The translations under genes were made by a program, and so were the position numbers. Below, piece by piece: positions 52,991-63,095 of a stretch of 64,000 nt of DNA (position 1 is the stretch's first letter; each line of letters starts with the position of its first letter). This DNA is from Pseudomonas sp. ABC1. GTDB lineage: Bacteria; Pseudomonadota; Gammaproteobacteria; Pseudomonadales; Pseudomonadaceae. Location of the stretch: NCBI RefSeq assembly GCF_013395055.1, contig NZ_CP058349.1:682001-746000 (forward strand). Direction: 5' to 3'. Below the pieces are notes generated by a model that was given only the letters and a program-made list of their open reading frames with translations, was not told the origin of the DNA and did no database searches.

Positions 52991-54604
52991 ATGAGCCACT
53001 ACCATCGATACGACGTTCTGGTCATCGGCAGCGGCGCTGCCGGCCTGACACTGGCACTCAACCTGCCCGAACATTTCCGGATCGCGGTACTCAGCAAGGG
53101 CGACCTTGCCAATGGTTCGACCTATTGGGCACAAGGCGGCGTCGCTGCTGTCCTGGACGAAAGCGACACGGTCGACGCCCATGTCGAAGACACCCTGGAT
53201 GCCGGCGGCGGGCTTTGCAGGGAAGATGCCGTACGCTTCACCATCGAGCACAGCAGGGAGTCCATCGAATGGCTCATCCAGCAGGGGGTTCCCTTTACCC
53301 GCGACACGGAGGGCGATGAACACGGCAGTTTCGAGTTCCACCTGACACGCGAGGGCGGCCATAGCCATCGGCGCATCATCCATGCAGCCGATGCAACGGG
53401 GGCCGCAATATTCAACTCGCTGCTCGAATGCGCCCAGGCCCGGTCGAATATCGACCTGCAACAGCAACGTGTCGCGATAGACCTGATCACCGAGAGCAAA
53501 CTGGGACTGCCCGGAAAACGCTGCCTGGGCGCCTATGTACTGGACCGCAACAGTGGCGAAGTCGATACCTACCAGGCTCGCTTCGTCGTGCTTGCCTCGG
53601 GCGGAGCCGCCAAGGTCTACCTCTATACCAGCAACTCCGACGGTGCCTGCGGCGATGGCATCGCCATGGCCTGGCGCGCCGGCTGCCGGGTCGGCAACCT
53701 GGAGTTCAACCAGTTTCACCCAACCTGCCTCTACCACCCGCAAGCGAAGAACTTCCTCGTCACCGAAGCCCTGCGCGGCGAAGGCGCGCAGCTCAAGCTG
53801 CCGACCGGCGAGCGCTTCATGCAGAACTTCGACCCACGCGCGGAGCTGGCACCACGAGACATCGTCGCCCGCGCCATCGACCACGAGATGAAGCGCCTGG
53901 GCATCGATTGTGTCTACCTCGACATCAGCCACAAGCCAGCCGACTTCATCACCAGCCACTTCCCGACGGTCTACGAGCGCTGCCTGAGCTACGGAATCGA
54001 CATCACCCGACAAGCCATTCCGGTCGTCCCCGCCGCGCACTACACCTGCGGTGGCGTCCTCGTCGACCAGCGTGGCCGCACCGATGTGCCAGGGCTCTAC
54101 GCCATCGGCGAAACCAGCTTCACCGGGCTGCACGGAGCCAACCGGCTGGCCAGCAACTCGCTGCTGGAGTGCGTGGTCTATGGCCGTTCGGCGGCACTGG
54201 ATATCACTCGCCAGGCAGACATGCCCGACCCGTCGCCCACACTGCCAAACTGGGATGCCAGCCAGGTCACGGATTCGGATGAAGATGTGATCATCGCCCA
54301 CAACTGGGACGAGCTACGGCGTTTCATGTGGGACTACGTCGGCATCGTGCGCACCGACAAACGCCTGGCCCGCGCACAGCACCGGGTTCGCCTGCTGCAA
54401 AGCGAGATTGACGAGTTCTACAGCAATTACAGAGTCAGCCGCGACCTGATCGAACTGAGGAACCTGGCGCTGGTTGCCGAGCTGATCATTCTTTCAGCCA
54501 TGCAGCGCAAGGAAAGCCGGGGCCTGCACTATACGCTGGACTATCCAGACACCCTCCCCGTTGCCCAGGACACTATTCTGCAACCGCCCACCTATGGCGA
54601 CTGA
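52991..54604 (+). CDS. nadB: L-aspartate oxidase
   Basis: A 537-residue flavoprotein that oxidises aspartate to iminoaspartate, first step of NAD synthesis. FAD motif GSGAAGLTLAL near residue 14, succinate-dehydrogenase-like active-site segment HGANRLASNSLLE and the C-terminal helical domain are present. Start MSHYHRYD at 52991. Location next to algU is typical of pseudomonads. Confidence 0.95.
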   Translation: MSHYHRYDVLVIGSGAAGLTLALNLPEHFRIAVLSKGDLANGSTYWAQGGVAAVLDESDTVDAHVEDTLDAGGGLCREDAVRFTIEHSRESIEWLIQQGVPFTRDTEGDEHGSFEFHLTREGGHSHRRIIHAADATGAAIFNSLLECAQARSNIDLQQQRVAIDLITESKLGLPGKRCLGAYVLDRNSGEVDTYQARFVVLASGGAAKVYLYTSNSDGACGDGIAMAWRAGCRVGNLEFNQFHPTCLYHPQAKNFLVTEALRGEGAQLKLPTGERFMQNFDPRAELAPRDIVARAIDHEMKRLGIDCVYLDISHKPADFITSHFPTVYERCLSYGIDITRQAIPVVPAAHYTCGGVLVDQRGRTDVPGLYAIGETSFTGLHGANRLASNSLLECVVYGRSAALDITRQADMPDPSPTLPNWDASQVTDSDEDVIIAHNWDELRRFMWDYVGIVRTDKRLARAQHRVRLLQSEIDEFYSNYRVSRDLIELRNLALVAELIILSAMQRKESRGLHYTLDYPDTLPVAQDTILQPPTYGD

Positions 54605-55022
54605 ATCGGAGCAGAACACGCAGGCGCCGGTGATCGTCGGGCGACATGGCGTCAGCAGGCAGGCACAGGCTTTCGGCAAATAGACGGCCCGGGCGGCGCA
54701 AACGCAAGACGATGAGCAAGGGAGAAGCCAGGGTGTCCGTGCACAGTGTCACATCCTGCCACCCCTGCCCGGCACACCACAGGTGCCAACCCTGCGCATC
54801 ATGTCGCAGCCTGCACCATGCGCCAGGGTTGTTCGGAAAGACAAAACGAAACATGAACCAGACTGCGTGCACCAGGCAGAACGCCAACATCGCGCCCATC
54901 AGCACCAGCGGCGCACCACTCTGCAAGACCGCCACGCACGCCACCACCCAGAGCATCAGGTAAAGCCCCAGCAACCCGGGTGAAGGTCGCCAGGCACATT
55001 CGAAGGTGCTATGGCTGTACAC
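54573..55022 (-). CDS. YgfX-like membrane protein
   Basis: A 149-residue protein with two membrane segments (about 17-36 and 38-60) and a soluble C-terminus rich in Arg/Leu, matching YgfX (CptA). It is encoded with sdhE, overlapping it by 14 bp, as in other gammaproteobacteria. The 3' end also overlaps the nadB end by 32 bp on the opposite strand. Role debated (toxin or flavinylation partner). Confidence 0.8.
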   Translation of the reverse strand: MYSHSTFECAWRPSPGLLGLYLMLWVVACVAVLQSGAPLVLMGAMLAFCLVHAVWFMFRFVFPNNPGAWCRLRHDAQGWHLWCAGQGWQDVTLCTDTLASPLLIVLRLRRPGRLFAESLCLPADAMSPDDHRRLRVLLRFSRHRWAVAE

Positions 55023-55260
55023 GATCGAGAATCATACGAACCATGCGTTGCAGGTCCGCATCCTCCGGCTCCGAACGCTGCATGAACCAACCGAACATAT
55101 CCTGGTCCTCACAACTGAGCAGCTTGCGATAACGGCGCTGATCCTCTTCATCGAGGTCGCTGTAGACCTCTTGCAGGAAAGGGACCAGCAGTACGTCGAG
55201 CTCCAGCATGCCCCGACGGCTCTGCCAGAAAAGACGATTGAGTTCGGATTGATCGACCAT
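55009..55260 (-). CDS. sdhE: FAD assembly factor SdhE
   Basis: An 83-residue protein of the SdhE/YgfY family. The conserved RRGMLELDVLL motif that contacts the flavoprotein is intact. It assists covalent FAD attachment to succinate dehydrogenase. Operon with ygfX. Confidence 0.92.
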   Translation of the reverse strand: MVDQSELNRLFWQSRRGMLELDVLLVPFLQEVYSDLDEEDQRRYRKLLSCEDQDMFGWFMQRSEPEDADLQRMVRMILDRVQP

Positions 55261-55398
55261 GCCACACAACTCCTTTGAACAGGCCGCACAGTATATAGCT
55301 GCAGCCATCAACCACCATGAAAAGAAAGCGTTGTTTCGCATGCCCGACCTTACCAGGCAGCCACTGCTCACTGCTATGATGCTTATCTCGGAATCACA

Positions 55399-56355
55399 AT
55401 GACGGCACCCATGACCGACACCGCTTCTTCCTGTCTCCTGTCGCATGAAGGCGTCCTTGCCGTACGCGGACCGGACGCAGGCAAATTCCTGCAGGGTCAA
55501 CTGACCTGCAACATCAATTACCTGAAGCCTGAACAGTCCAGCCTTGGAGCGCGCTGCACCTCCAAGGGGCGCATGCAATCGAGTTTCCGCATCTGCTCCC
55601 ATGAGGACGGCTACCTGCTGGCCATGGCCCGTGAACTGCTCGCTCCCCAACTGAGTGACCTGGGGAAATACGCCGTTTTCTCCAAGTGCAAGCTGAGTGA
55701 CGAAAGCGAGTATTGGACACGCCACGGCCTGTTCGCCTGCGAAGCGCAACTTGCTGCATTGGACCTGACCAGCCCTGGCGTGGCCAACCAAGTGACTCGC
55801 ACCGACGGCCTGTTCGCCATCGGGCTTGGCAACCGCCGGGTAGAATTGTGGGTATCGCCAGAAAAGGCCGAACAGGTTGCGAAGATCCTGCAGACGACCA
55901 CCCAAGCACCACTCAACGAATGGCTACTGGGCCAGATTCGTTCAGGGGTCGGCCAGGTATTCGGCGGGACGCGCGAGTTGTTCATCCCGCAGATGATCAA
56001 CCTGCAAGCCGTAGGCGGCGTAAGTTTCAGGAAAGGCTGCTATACGGGGCAGGAAATCGTTGCGCGCATGCAGTACCTGGGCAAGCTCAAACGCAGGCTG
56101 CAACGCCTACGCGCAGACCTGCCAGGACACGTATTGCCGGAGCCAGGCAGTGAGCTGTTCTCCCCCGTGCATGACTCCAGTGTTGGCGAAGTTGTCCTCG
56201 CAGCAACCGACGCGGCAGGCTTCGAACTGCTGGCGGTACTGCAGGAAAACGCCGTGAGCGATGGCCGTATCCACCTCGGCGCACCGAACGGGATCGAGCT
56301 GAAGCTACTGGACCTGCCCTATGAACTGGACAGCGACCGGGAAATTCAGCGCTGA
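55399..56355 (+). CDS. ygfZ: folate-binding protein YgfZ
   Basis: A 318-residue GcvT-like protein with the YgfZ signature KGCYTGQE, whose Cys is essential in E. coli. It aids Fe-S cluster enzyme assembly or repair in a folate-dependent way. Divergent from sdhE. Start at 55399; a second Met four codons later is possible. Confidence 0.9.
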   Translation: MTAPMTDTASSCLLSHEGVLAVRGPDAGKFLQGQLTCNINYLKPEQSSLGARCTSKGRMQSSFRICSHEDGYLLAMARELLAPQLSDLGKYAVFSKCKLSDESEYWTRHGLFACEAQLAALDLTSPGVANQVTRTDGLFAIGLGNRRVELWVSPEKAEQVAKILQTTTQAPLNEWLLGQIRSGVGQVFGGTRELFIPQMINLQAVGGVSFRKGCYTGQEIVARMQYLGKLKRRLQRLRADLPGHVLPEPGSELFSPVHDSSVGEVVLAATDAAGFELLAVLQENAVSDGRIHLGAPNGIELKLLDLPYELDSDREIQR

Positions 56356-56377
56356 CGAGCCGACGACGAGGAACAGC

Positions 56378-57214
56378 ATGAGCAGCCTAGCGGAAAGAGT
56401 TCAGTGCGAACTGATTCAGGCCATCGAGAACGATGACCTGATTCTGCCTACGCTGCCGGAAGTGGCGCAGATGGTCCGCGAGGCTGCGTCCAACCCTGAA
56501 ATACGCACCAGCGAGCTGTGTCGGGTGATCGGCAACGATGCGGCCCTGAGCGCCCGTATCATCAAGGTGGTCAACAGCCCTCTGCTGCGGGCCAGCAAGG
56601 AAATCAACGACCTGCACGCAGCCATCAACCGCCTGGGCATCAACTACACGAGCAACCTGGCGACCGGCCTGGCCATGGAGCAGATGTTCCGGGCGACCAC
56701 CGATGTGGTCAACCGGAAGATGCGCGAGGTCTGGAAGAAGAGCACCGAAATCGCCGGTATCAGCCATGTCCTGTGCAGAAAGCACGCCCGGCTGATGCCA
56801 GACCAGGCGACCCTGGCCGGCCTGCTCTACCAGATCGGCATCCTGCCCATCCTGACCTACGCAGAAGAGAATCGCGCCTTGCTGGCCGACGAGATCAGCC
56901 TCAACCATGTGATCGAGAAGATACACCCGACCCTCGGCGAAAAACTGCTGCGCACCTGGGAGTTCATCGACGGGATCGCCCTGGTGCCCACCCAGTACCA
57001 GGACTTCAACCGCGACTCCGGCTCACCGGACTACACCGACATCGTCCAGGTCGCCATCCTGCAGAGCTACCGAGGCACGTCACACCCTTATGCCAGCCTC
57101 CCCTGGGCCGAAGTACCGGCATTCCAAAAGCTGGGCATAGACCCTGTCAGCCAGTTCCGCCACGGCGACGAGTCCGACATCGACATCCAGGAAGCCAAAC
57201 ACCTGCTGCGCTGA
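56378..57214 (+). CDS. HDOD-domain signalling protein
   Basis: A 278-residue single HDOD domain (about residues 20-210), shown by LPTLPEVAQMVREAA, the INRLGINYTSNLA region and a GLLYQIGILPI segment. HDOD proteins are regulators related to HD hydrolases without the full metal motif. Start MSSLAERVQCEL at 56378 follows AGGAAC. Partner unknown. Confidence 0.85.
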   Translation: MSSLAERVQCELIQAIENDDLILPTLPEVAQMVREAASNPEIRTSELCRVIGNDAALSARIIKVVNSPLLRASKEINDLHAAINRLGINYTSNLATGLAMEQMFRATTDVVNRKMREVWKKSTEIAGISHVLCRKHARLMPDQATLAGLLYQIGILPILTYAEENRALLADEISLNHVIEKIHPTLGEKLLRTWEFIDGIALVPTQYQDFNRDSGSPDYTDIVQVAILQSYRGTSHPYASLPWAEVPAFQKLGIDPVSQFRHGDESDIDIQEAKHLLR

Positions 57215-57243
57215 CAGCGCCCCAGAACGTCCGGCCTGCGGTT

Positions 57244-57939
57244 TCAAACCTGTGCCGGCAGTTGCCAGTCTATCGGCTCCATCCCATGCTGCTGCAAGAA
57301 CTGGTTGGCACGACTGAAGTGGCCATTGCCGATAAAACCACGGTGGGCCGAAAGCGGTGACGGGTGCACGGACTTGAGCAGCAAGTGCCGGGTAGGATCG
57401 ATCAGATGCGACTTGCTCTGGGCATGCGAGCCCCAGAGGATGAAGACTAGGTGCGGGCAACGCTCACTGACCACCTGAATGATCCGATCGGTGAACGTCT
57501 GCCAGCCAATCTTGGCATGTGAACCCGCCTGCGCACGCTCGACGGTCAGGGACGTGTTGAGCAGCAGGACACCCTGGTCAGCCCAGTGTTGCAGGTAACC
57601 GTGATTGGGAATCTCCAGGTTGAGGTCACGCTTGAGCTCCTTGTAGATGTTCTGCAAGGACGGCGGCGCCGGCACACCGGGCTGTACCGAGAAGCACAGG
57701 CCATGGGCCTGACCGGGACCGTGATAAGGGTCCTGGCCGAGAATGACCACCTTCACCCGATCCAGCGGCGTGGAATCGAGCGCACTGAATATCTTCGGCC
57801 CAGGTGGGTAGATGACCTTGCCCGCCTGCTTTTCTCGTACGAGAAAATCCTTCAGCGCCTGCATGTAAGGCTGCTGGAACTCCTCATGCAGGGCCTCTTT
57901 CCAACTGGCATCGAGCTTGATGCGATCATCCTGGCTCAT
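57244..57939 (-). CDS. ung: uracil-DNA glycosylase
   Basis: A 231-residue family-1 UDG that removes uracil from DNA. The water-activating loop GQDPYHGPGQAHG (Asp70) and the leucine loop HPSPLSAHRGF are both perfect. Upstream gene yaiL-like lies 10 bp away on the same strand. Confidence 0.96.
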   Translation of the reverse strand: MSQDDRIKLDASWKEALHEEFQQPYMQALKDFLVREKQAGKVIYPPGPKIFSALDSTPLDRVKVVILGQDPYHGPGQAHGLCFSVQPGVPAPPSLQNIYKELKRDLNLEIPNHGYLQHWADQGVLLLNTSLTVERAQAGSHAKIGWQTFTDRIIQVVSERCPHLVFILWGSHAQSKSHLIDPTRHLLLKSVHPSPLSAHRGFIGNGHFSRANQFLQQHGMEPIDWQLPAQV

Positions 57940-57949
57940 GCGCCTCTCC

Positions 57950-58489
57950 TCACCACATCAGATCGTCCGGCACCTGGTAGGCGGCATAAGGATCGTCGGC
58001 ATCCGGCTCCTGCGTGCGCTCGTTGAGCAACACGACACGACGCGGGTCGCGCTCCTGCACCTTGAGGGCCGCATCGCGCGGAATGACTTCATAGCCACCG
58101 CCGTGACGCACGATGGCCAGGGAACCGCTGGACAGCTTGTCGCGCATGAGTGCGTTGACCGAAAGGCGCTTGACCTTCTTGTCGTCGACGAAATTGTAGT
58201 AGTCGTCGATATCCAGCTTCGGCAGGCGGCTGGTTTCGATCAGTTGCTTGACCTGTGCGGCGCGGGCCTTCTGCTCGGCCTTTTCCTTCTGCTGGCGATT
58301 GAGTTCCTGATCGCGCGCCAGCTTCTCGGCCTGGGCCTGCAACGCAGCCTGGCGTTGCGAGTCATCTTTCTCGACCTGACCTTTTTTCTCCAGGCGCTGC
58401 TGCTTCTGTTGCTGCTTGCCCGCCTGCTTGGCCTGCTTCTCGTTGACCAGGCCTGCCTTGAGCAACTGATCGCGTAATGAAATACCCAT
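57950..58489 (-). CDS. DUF2058 nucleoprotein/polynucleotide-associated protein (YaiL-like)
   Basis: A 179-residue protein starting MGISLRDQLLKAGLVNEKQA, with a long charged coiled coil (about 15-75) and a DUF2058 C-terminal part. Family function unknown; nucleic-acid association has been suggested. Ends 10 bp before ung. Confidence 0.85.
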   Translation of the reverse strand: MGISLRDQLLKAGLVNEKQAKQAGKQQQKQQRLEKKGQVEKDDSQRQAALQAQAEKLARDQELNRQQKEKAEQKARAAQVKQLIETSRLPKLDIDDYYNFVDDKKVKRLSVNALMRDKLSSGSLAIVRHGGGYEVIPRDAALKVQERDPRRVVLLNERTQEPDADDPYAAYQVPDDLMW

Positions 58490-58535
58490 AACCTCCCCCA
58501 ATCAGGTGACAGTCACCGCCAGACGAAAGGCCGGA

Positions 58536-59369
58536 TCATAGCCTGTCCGTCGATGCCTGCGCATGCTTCTCATGCTGTTTGGACAGTTCCCACAAAGCGT
58601 CCTGCTCCGCCAGGGAAGCCTGTTCGACGGCTTTGCCCTGAAGGCGCAAGCGCTCCTCGATAAAACGGAAACGTCGCTCGAATTTCTCGTTGGCGGCCCG
58701 TAGCCCGGCCTCAGGGTCCACGTTCAGATGACGCGCCAGGTTCACCACGGCAAAGAGCAGGTCGCCCAGTTCCTCGGCCACCGCCTGCGGCTCGGAGGCA
58801 TTCAGCACCTCATCCAGTTCTTCACGAACCTTGTCCGCCACCGGCGCCACGTCGGGCCAATCGAAACCGACCCGTGCCGCACGCTTCTGCAACCTGGCCG
58901 CGCGGTTCAGCGCCGGCAGCGCCACAGGCACGTCATCCAGTAGCGACAATTGCTGAGGGCTCTCGGCCCGCTCCGCACGCTCCTGCGCCTTGATCTCTTC
59001 CCAGCGCCGATTGATGGCGTCCTCGTCCAGGCGCGGCAGGTCGACGGCGCCATAGAGATCGCCATCGGGAAAGACATGGGGATGACGGCGCACCAGCTTG
59101 CGGACGATGCCATCGACCACATCGGCAAAGGCGAAACGCCCCTCTTCGGCGCCCAGTTGGCTGTAATACACCACCTGGAACAGCAGATCGCCCAACTCGC
59201 CCGGTAACTGACCAAGATCGCCTCGCTCGATGGTGTCGGCCACCTCGTAGGCTTCCTCCAGGGTGTGCGGCACGATGCTGCGATAGTCCTGGCGCAAGTC
59301 CCACGGACAACCGTGCTGCGGATCACGCAGGCGCGCCATGAGGTGCAGCAGGTCATCCAGGCGGTACAT
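58536..59369 (-). CDS. mazG: nucleoside triphosphate pyrophosphohydrolase MazG
   Basis: A 277-residue protein with two MazG helical domains (about 10-125 and 160-260). Metal-binding acidic motifs EEAYEVADTIE and the following GDLLFQVVYYS are seen. It hydrolyses NTPs and can lower ppGpp effects. Lies 17 bp after relA; start MYRLDDLLHLMARL at 59369. Confidence 0.93.
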   Translation of the reverse strand: MYRLDDLLHLMARLRDPQHGCPWDLRQDYRSIVPHTLEEAYEVADTIERGDLGQLPGELGDLLFQVVYYSQLGAEEGRFAFADVVDGIVRKLVRRHPHVFPDGDLYGAVDLPRLDEDAINRRWEEIKAQERAERAESPQQLSLLDDVPVALPALNRAARLQKRAARVGFDWPDVAPVADKVREELDEVLNASEPQAVAEELGDLLFAVVNLARHLNVDPEAGLRAANEKFERRFRFIEERLRLQGKAVEQASLAEQDALWELSKQHEKHAQASTDRL

Positions 59370-59386
59370 CGGCTTCTCCCTATCCA

Positions 59387-61630
59387 TCACGAGGTCCGCT
59401 GGCGGCGCGCTTCGATGATGTTAGGCAACTGGGAGATACGCCCAAGCAGTCGCCCCAGAGCGCCCAGGCCGGGAATCTCGATGGTCAGCGACATCTGTGC
59501 GGTGCTGTCTTCCTTGTTCGAGCGGGTATTCACCGAAAGCACGTTGATGCGCTCGTTCAGCAGCATCTGCGAGACATCGCGCAGCAGGCCGGCGCGGTCG
59601 TAGGCACGGATGACGATATCCACCGGATAGGTCTTCTCCGGCACCGGCCCCCAGCTCACCTGAATGATGCGCTCTGGCTCGCGCCCGCTCAGTTGCAGCA
59701 CCGAGGCGCAATCCTGGCGGTGGATACTGACGCCACGCCCCTGGGTGATATAGCCGACGATCGGGTCGCCCGGCAGCGGCTGGCAACAACCGGCCATCTG
59801 CGTCAGCAGGTTGCCGACGCCCTGGATCTGCACGTCGTCGCGACGGCCCGGCTTGATCGGTGTCGGCCGACGCGGGATCAGTTCCAGCTGGTCCGAGCCG
59901 CGCTCCGGCTCCACCATCTGCTGGGCCAGGCCCACCAGATGCGCCAGGCGCAGGTCACCAGCCCCCAGGGCGGCGAACATATCCTCGGCGGCTTTCAGGT
60001 TGGCCTTCTCGGCCAGGCGCTCGAAGTCCACCGAAGGGAAATCCAGACGCCCCAGCTCACGTTCGAGCAGCACACGCCCGGCAGCAACGTTCTGGTCACG
60101 CGCCTGCAACTTGAACCAGTGGACGATCTTCGCCCGCGAGCGGTTCGAGGTGATGTAGCCCAGGTTGGGGTTCAGCCAGTCACGGCTGGGCGCCCCCTGC
60201 TTGCCGGTGATGATCTCGACCTGCTCGCCGGTCTGCAGGCTGTAGTTGAGCGGCACGATGCGCCCGTTGACCTTGGCCCCCCGGCAGTTATGGCCGATCT
60301 CGGTGTGCACACGGTAGGCGAAGTCCAGCGGCGTGGCCCCCTTGGGCAGGTCGATGGCGTGGCCGTCGGGGGTGAACACATAGACCCGATCCGGCTCGAT
60401 GTCGCCACGCAACTGCTCGGCCAGGCCACCGATATCGCCCAGTTCCTCGTGCCATTCGAGCACCTGGCGCAACCAGGCGATCTTCTCTTCGTAGTGGTTG
60501 GAGCCGGAATTGACGTCCGTGCCCTTGTAGCGCCAGTGCGCGCAGACGCCCAGCTCAGCCTCCTCGTGCATCGACTGGGTGCGTATCTGCACCTCCAGCA
60601 CCTTGCCTTCAGGGCCAAGCACAGCGGTGTGCAGGGAGCGGTAGCCATTTTCCTTGGGGTTGGCGATGTAGTCGTCGAATTCCTTGGGGATGTGTCGCCA
60701 CAAAGTGTGCACGATGCCCAGCGCGGTGTAGCAATCACGCACCTCCGGCACCAGCACACGGACGGCACGCACATCGTAGATCTGGCTGAACTGCAGCCCT
60801 TTGCGCTGCATCTTGCGCCAGATCGAATAGATATGCTTCGCCCGACCATCGATCTCGGCCTGGATGCCGGTGGCCGCCAGTTCGTCCTTGAGCTGCTTGA
60901 CCACATTCTGGATGTACTGTTCGCGGTCGAGGCGACGCTCATGCAGAAGCTGGGCGATCTTCTTGTATTGCTCGGGCTCCAGGTAGCGGAAGGACAGGTC
61001 TTCCAGCTCCCACTTGATATGGCCGATGCCCAGCCGGTGGGCCAGCGGCGCATAGATATCGAAGACCTCGCGGGCCACCCGCAGGCGGCGCTCGTCGTCG
61101 GCGTTCTTGACCGCGCGGATGGCGCAGGTGCGCTCGGCCAGCTTGATCAGCGCGACACGCACGTCGTCGACCATGGCCACCAGCATCTTGCGCAGGTTGT
61201 CCACCTGGGTCTGGCTGCCCAGCACCAGCGAATCACGCGGGTTGAGGCTGGCACTGATGGCGGCCATGCGCAGCACGCCTTCGATCAGCTTGGAGACGAC
61301 CGCCCCGAAGCGCCCACGCACGGTTTCCAGGCTGATCTTGCCTTCACGCACGCCCCGGTAGATCAATGCCGCCACCAGGCTTTCCTGGTCCAGCTTGAGG
61401 TCGGCGAGGATGACCGCGATGTCCAGCCCGGTCAGATAGCAGAGTCCTTCGCGGCCAGGCGTCTTCTTCTGCGCATCGGCCTGCTGCTCGGCATCGCGAG
61501 CGAACTCGCAGGCCTGGCGTAATCCTTCTCGGTTCAGCGCCGGGTCCATCGACAACACATGGTCCAGCCAACCCTCGAGGTTGACGCTGCCATCGTCGTT
61601 GATCGTTTGGAGCGCTCTAACCTGTACCAT
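59387..61630 (-). CDS. relA: GTP pyrophosphokinase RelA
   Basis: A 747-residue (p)ppGpp synthetase. The hydrolase domain is degenerate: where SpoT has the HD dyad, this reads AALIYRGVREGK. The synthetase domain (about 230-350, YDVRAVRVLVPEV and NGYRSLHT), TGS (VYVFTPDGHAIDLPKGAT), the zinc-finger part (AGCCQPLPGD) and ACT domain follow. It makes ppGpp on starved ribosomes. Order relA-mazG as in other pseudomonads. Confidence 0.95.
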   Translation of the reverse strand: MVQVRALQTINDDGSVNLEGWLDHVLSMDPALNREGLRQACEFARDAEQQADAQKKTPGREGLCYLTGLDIAVILADLKLDQESLVAALIYRGVREGKISLETVRGRFGAVVSKLIEGVLRMAAISASLNPRDSLVLGSQTQVDNLRKMLVAMVDDVRVALIKLAERTCAIRAVKNADDERRLRVAREVFDIYAPLAHRLGIGHIKWELEDLSFRYLEPEQYKKIAQLLHERRLDREQYIQNVVKQLKDELAATGIQAEIDGRAKHIYSIWRKMQRKGLQFSQIYDVRAVRVLVPEVRDCYTALGIVHTLWRHIPKEFDDYIANPKENGYRSLHTAVLGPEGKVLEVQIRTQSMHEEAELGVCAHWRYKGTDVNSGSNHYEEKIAWLRQVLEWHEELGDIGGLAEQLRGDIEPDRVYVFTPDGHAIDLPKGATPLDFAYRVHTEIGHNCRGAKVNGRIVPLNYSLQTGEQVEIITGKQGAPSRDWLNPNLGYITSNRSRAKIVHWFKLQARDQNVAAGRVLLERELGRLDFPSVDFERLAEKANLKAAEDMFAALGAGDLRLAHLVGLAQQMVEPERGSDQLELIPRRPTPIKPGRRDDVQIQGVGNLLTQMAGCCQPLPGDPIVGYITQGRGVSIHRQDCASVLQLSGREPERIIQVSWGPVPEKTYPVDIVIRAYDRAGLLRDVSQMLLNERINVLSVNTRSNKEDSTAQMSLTIEIPGLGALGRLLGRISQLPNIIEARRQRTS

Positions 61631-61724
61631 CTCGCCATTCCTCTACGCAGATGCTGCGTACACATGTCGGCATTCTCGATGCCGACCGATTGAACCACAA
61701 GCAGGGCGTTCGTCGAACGCGACC

Positions 61725-63074
61725 TCAACGCTCGAACAGCGCCATCGCCTCCACATGCGCGGTCTGTGGAAACATGTCCAGTACGCCGGCCTGTTTCAAC
61801 CGGTAGCCCTGACTGACCAGCTCGACACTGTCACGCGCCAGCGTTGCCGGGTTGCAGGACACATAGACCAACCGCTGCACCCCCAACGCCGCCACCTGCC
61901 GCACCACCTCGAAAGCGCCGTCTCGCGGCGGGTCCAGCAGCGCAGCGGAAAAGCCGCCCGCCGCCCATGGTGCGTCGGCCAGCGGCTTCGACAGGTCGGC
62001 CTGGAAAAAGTGCACATTATCCAGCCCATTGAGGCGCGCATTGTCCCGCGCCCGCGCCACCATCGCCTCGACACCCTCGACGGCCACTACCTCGGCACCG
62101 CTACGCGCCATCGGCAGGGCAAAATTACCCAGCCCACAGAACAGGTCCAGCACCCGCTCGCCGTCGCGCAGCGCCAGCCACTCCAGCGCCTGCTGCACCA
62201 TGGCCTGGTTGACGCTGGCATTCACCTGCACGAAATCCCCCGGCCGCCAGGCCAGCTCAAGCGCCCAAGGCTCCAGGCGATAACCGAGAAACCCATAGTC
62301 CTCGGCGGGCTGCGGGCCCTCCTCGCCCTGCAACCACAGTTGCAGTCGATGCTGCCGGGTGAACGCCAGCAGACGCTCACGGTCCGCCACGGCCAATGCC
62401 CCGACATGACGCACCAGCAGCGCTTCACCGGCACCGCTGAACAGCTCGATATGCCCAAGCGTCCGTGGCCGTTCCAGCGAATGCAAGACGCCCAGCAAGT
62501 CCGGCAGCAGGTTCTGCAAGGGCTGTACCAGCACCGGGCACTGTTCCAGGGCAATGATGTCCTGGCTCGAACGGGCACGAAAACCGACAGCCAGCCGGCC
62601 ATGGCGCTCATCCCAGCGCGCTGCCAGCCGCGCCCGTCGGCGGTAGCCGAACTCTGGCCCGCTGAGAGCGGGTGCCCAGGCTTGCGGTTCGAGCCCGGCT
62701 GTTCGTTGCAGGTGCTCGGCCAGGGCAGCCTGCTTCAGCGCCAACTGATCCTCAGCGGAGGCGTGCTGCAGGTTGCAACCGCCACACTGGCGGGCATGCC
62801 GGCAGGTTTCGGTACGCCGGGAAGGACTTGATTGCAAGACCTGTTCGCAACGGGCCTCGACGATCTGTCGCCGTGCGGCCAGCACACGCGCCTCGACCTG
62901 TTCACCAGGCAATGCACCTTCGATGAACCAGGTCCGTGAGGCATTGAAACCGATGCCACGCCCGTCATTGGCCAGGCGCTCGATGCTCAGGCGCTGCTTC
63001 TTGCCGACCGGCAACTGCTGCGCCTTCTCGCCACCACTGGGTTGGAAGCGCAAGCCGGATGTACGCCTGGCCAT
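61725..63074 (-). CDS. rlmD: 23S rRNA (uracil-1939-C5) methyltransferase
   Basis: A 449-residue enzyme with an N-terminal TRAM domain (about 20-80), Fe-S cysteines CRHARQCGGC, SAM motif VLDLFCGLGNFALPMA and catalytic Cys in VYVSCNPATLARD. Located between relA and cysM on the minus strand. Confidence 0.94.
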   Translation of the reverse strand: MARRTSGLRFQPSGGEKAQQLPVGKKQRLSIERLANDGRGIGFNASRTWFIEGALPGEQVEARVLAARRQIVEARCEQVLQSSPSRRTETCRHARQCGGCNLQHASAEDQLALKQAALAEHLQRTAGLEPQAWAPALSGPEFGYRRRARLAARWDERHGRLAVGFRARSSQDIIALEQCPVLVQPLQNLLPDLLGVLHSLERPRTLGHIELFSGAGEALLVRHVGALAVADRERLLAFTRQHRLQLWLQGEEGPQPAEDYGFLGYRLEPWALELAWRPGDFVQVNASVNQAMVQQALEWLALRDGERVLDLFCGLGNFALPMARSGAEVVAVEGVEAMVARARDNARLNGLDNVHFFQADLSKPLADAPWAAGGFSAALLDPPRDGAFEVVRQVAALGVQRLVYVSCNPATLARDSVELVSQGYRLKQAGVLDMFPQTAHVEAMALFER

Positions 63075-63095
63075 CAGCGTGTTCCCTCAGGGCGT

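Noticed and set aside
59693..61522. 609-codon plus-strand frame opposite relA
   Set aside because: Antisense shadow of a complete relA; no recognisable domain.
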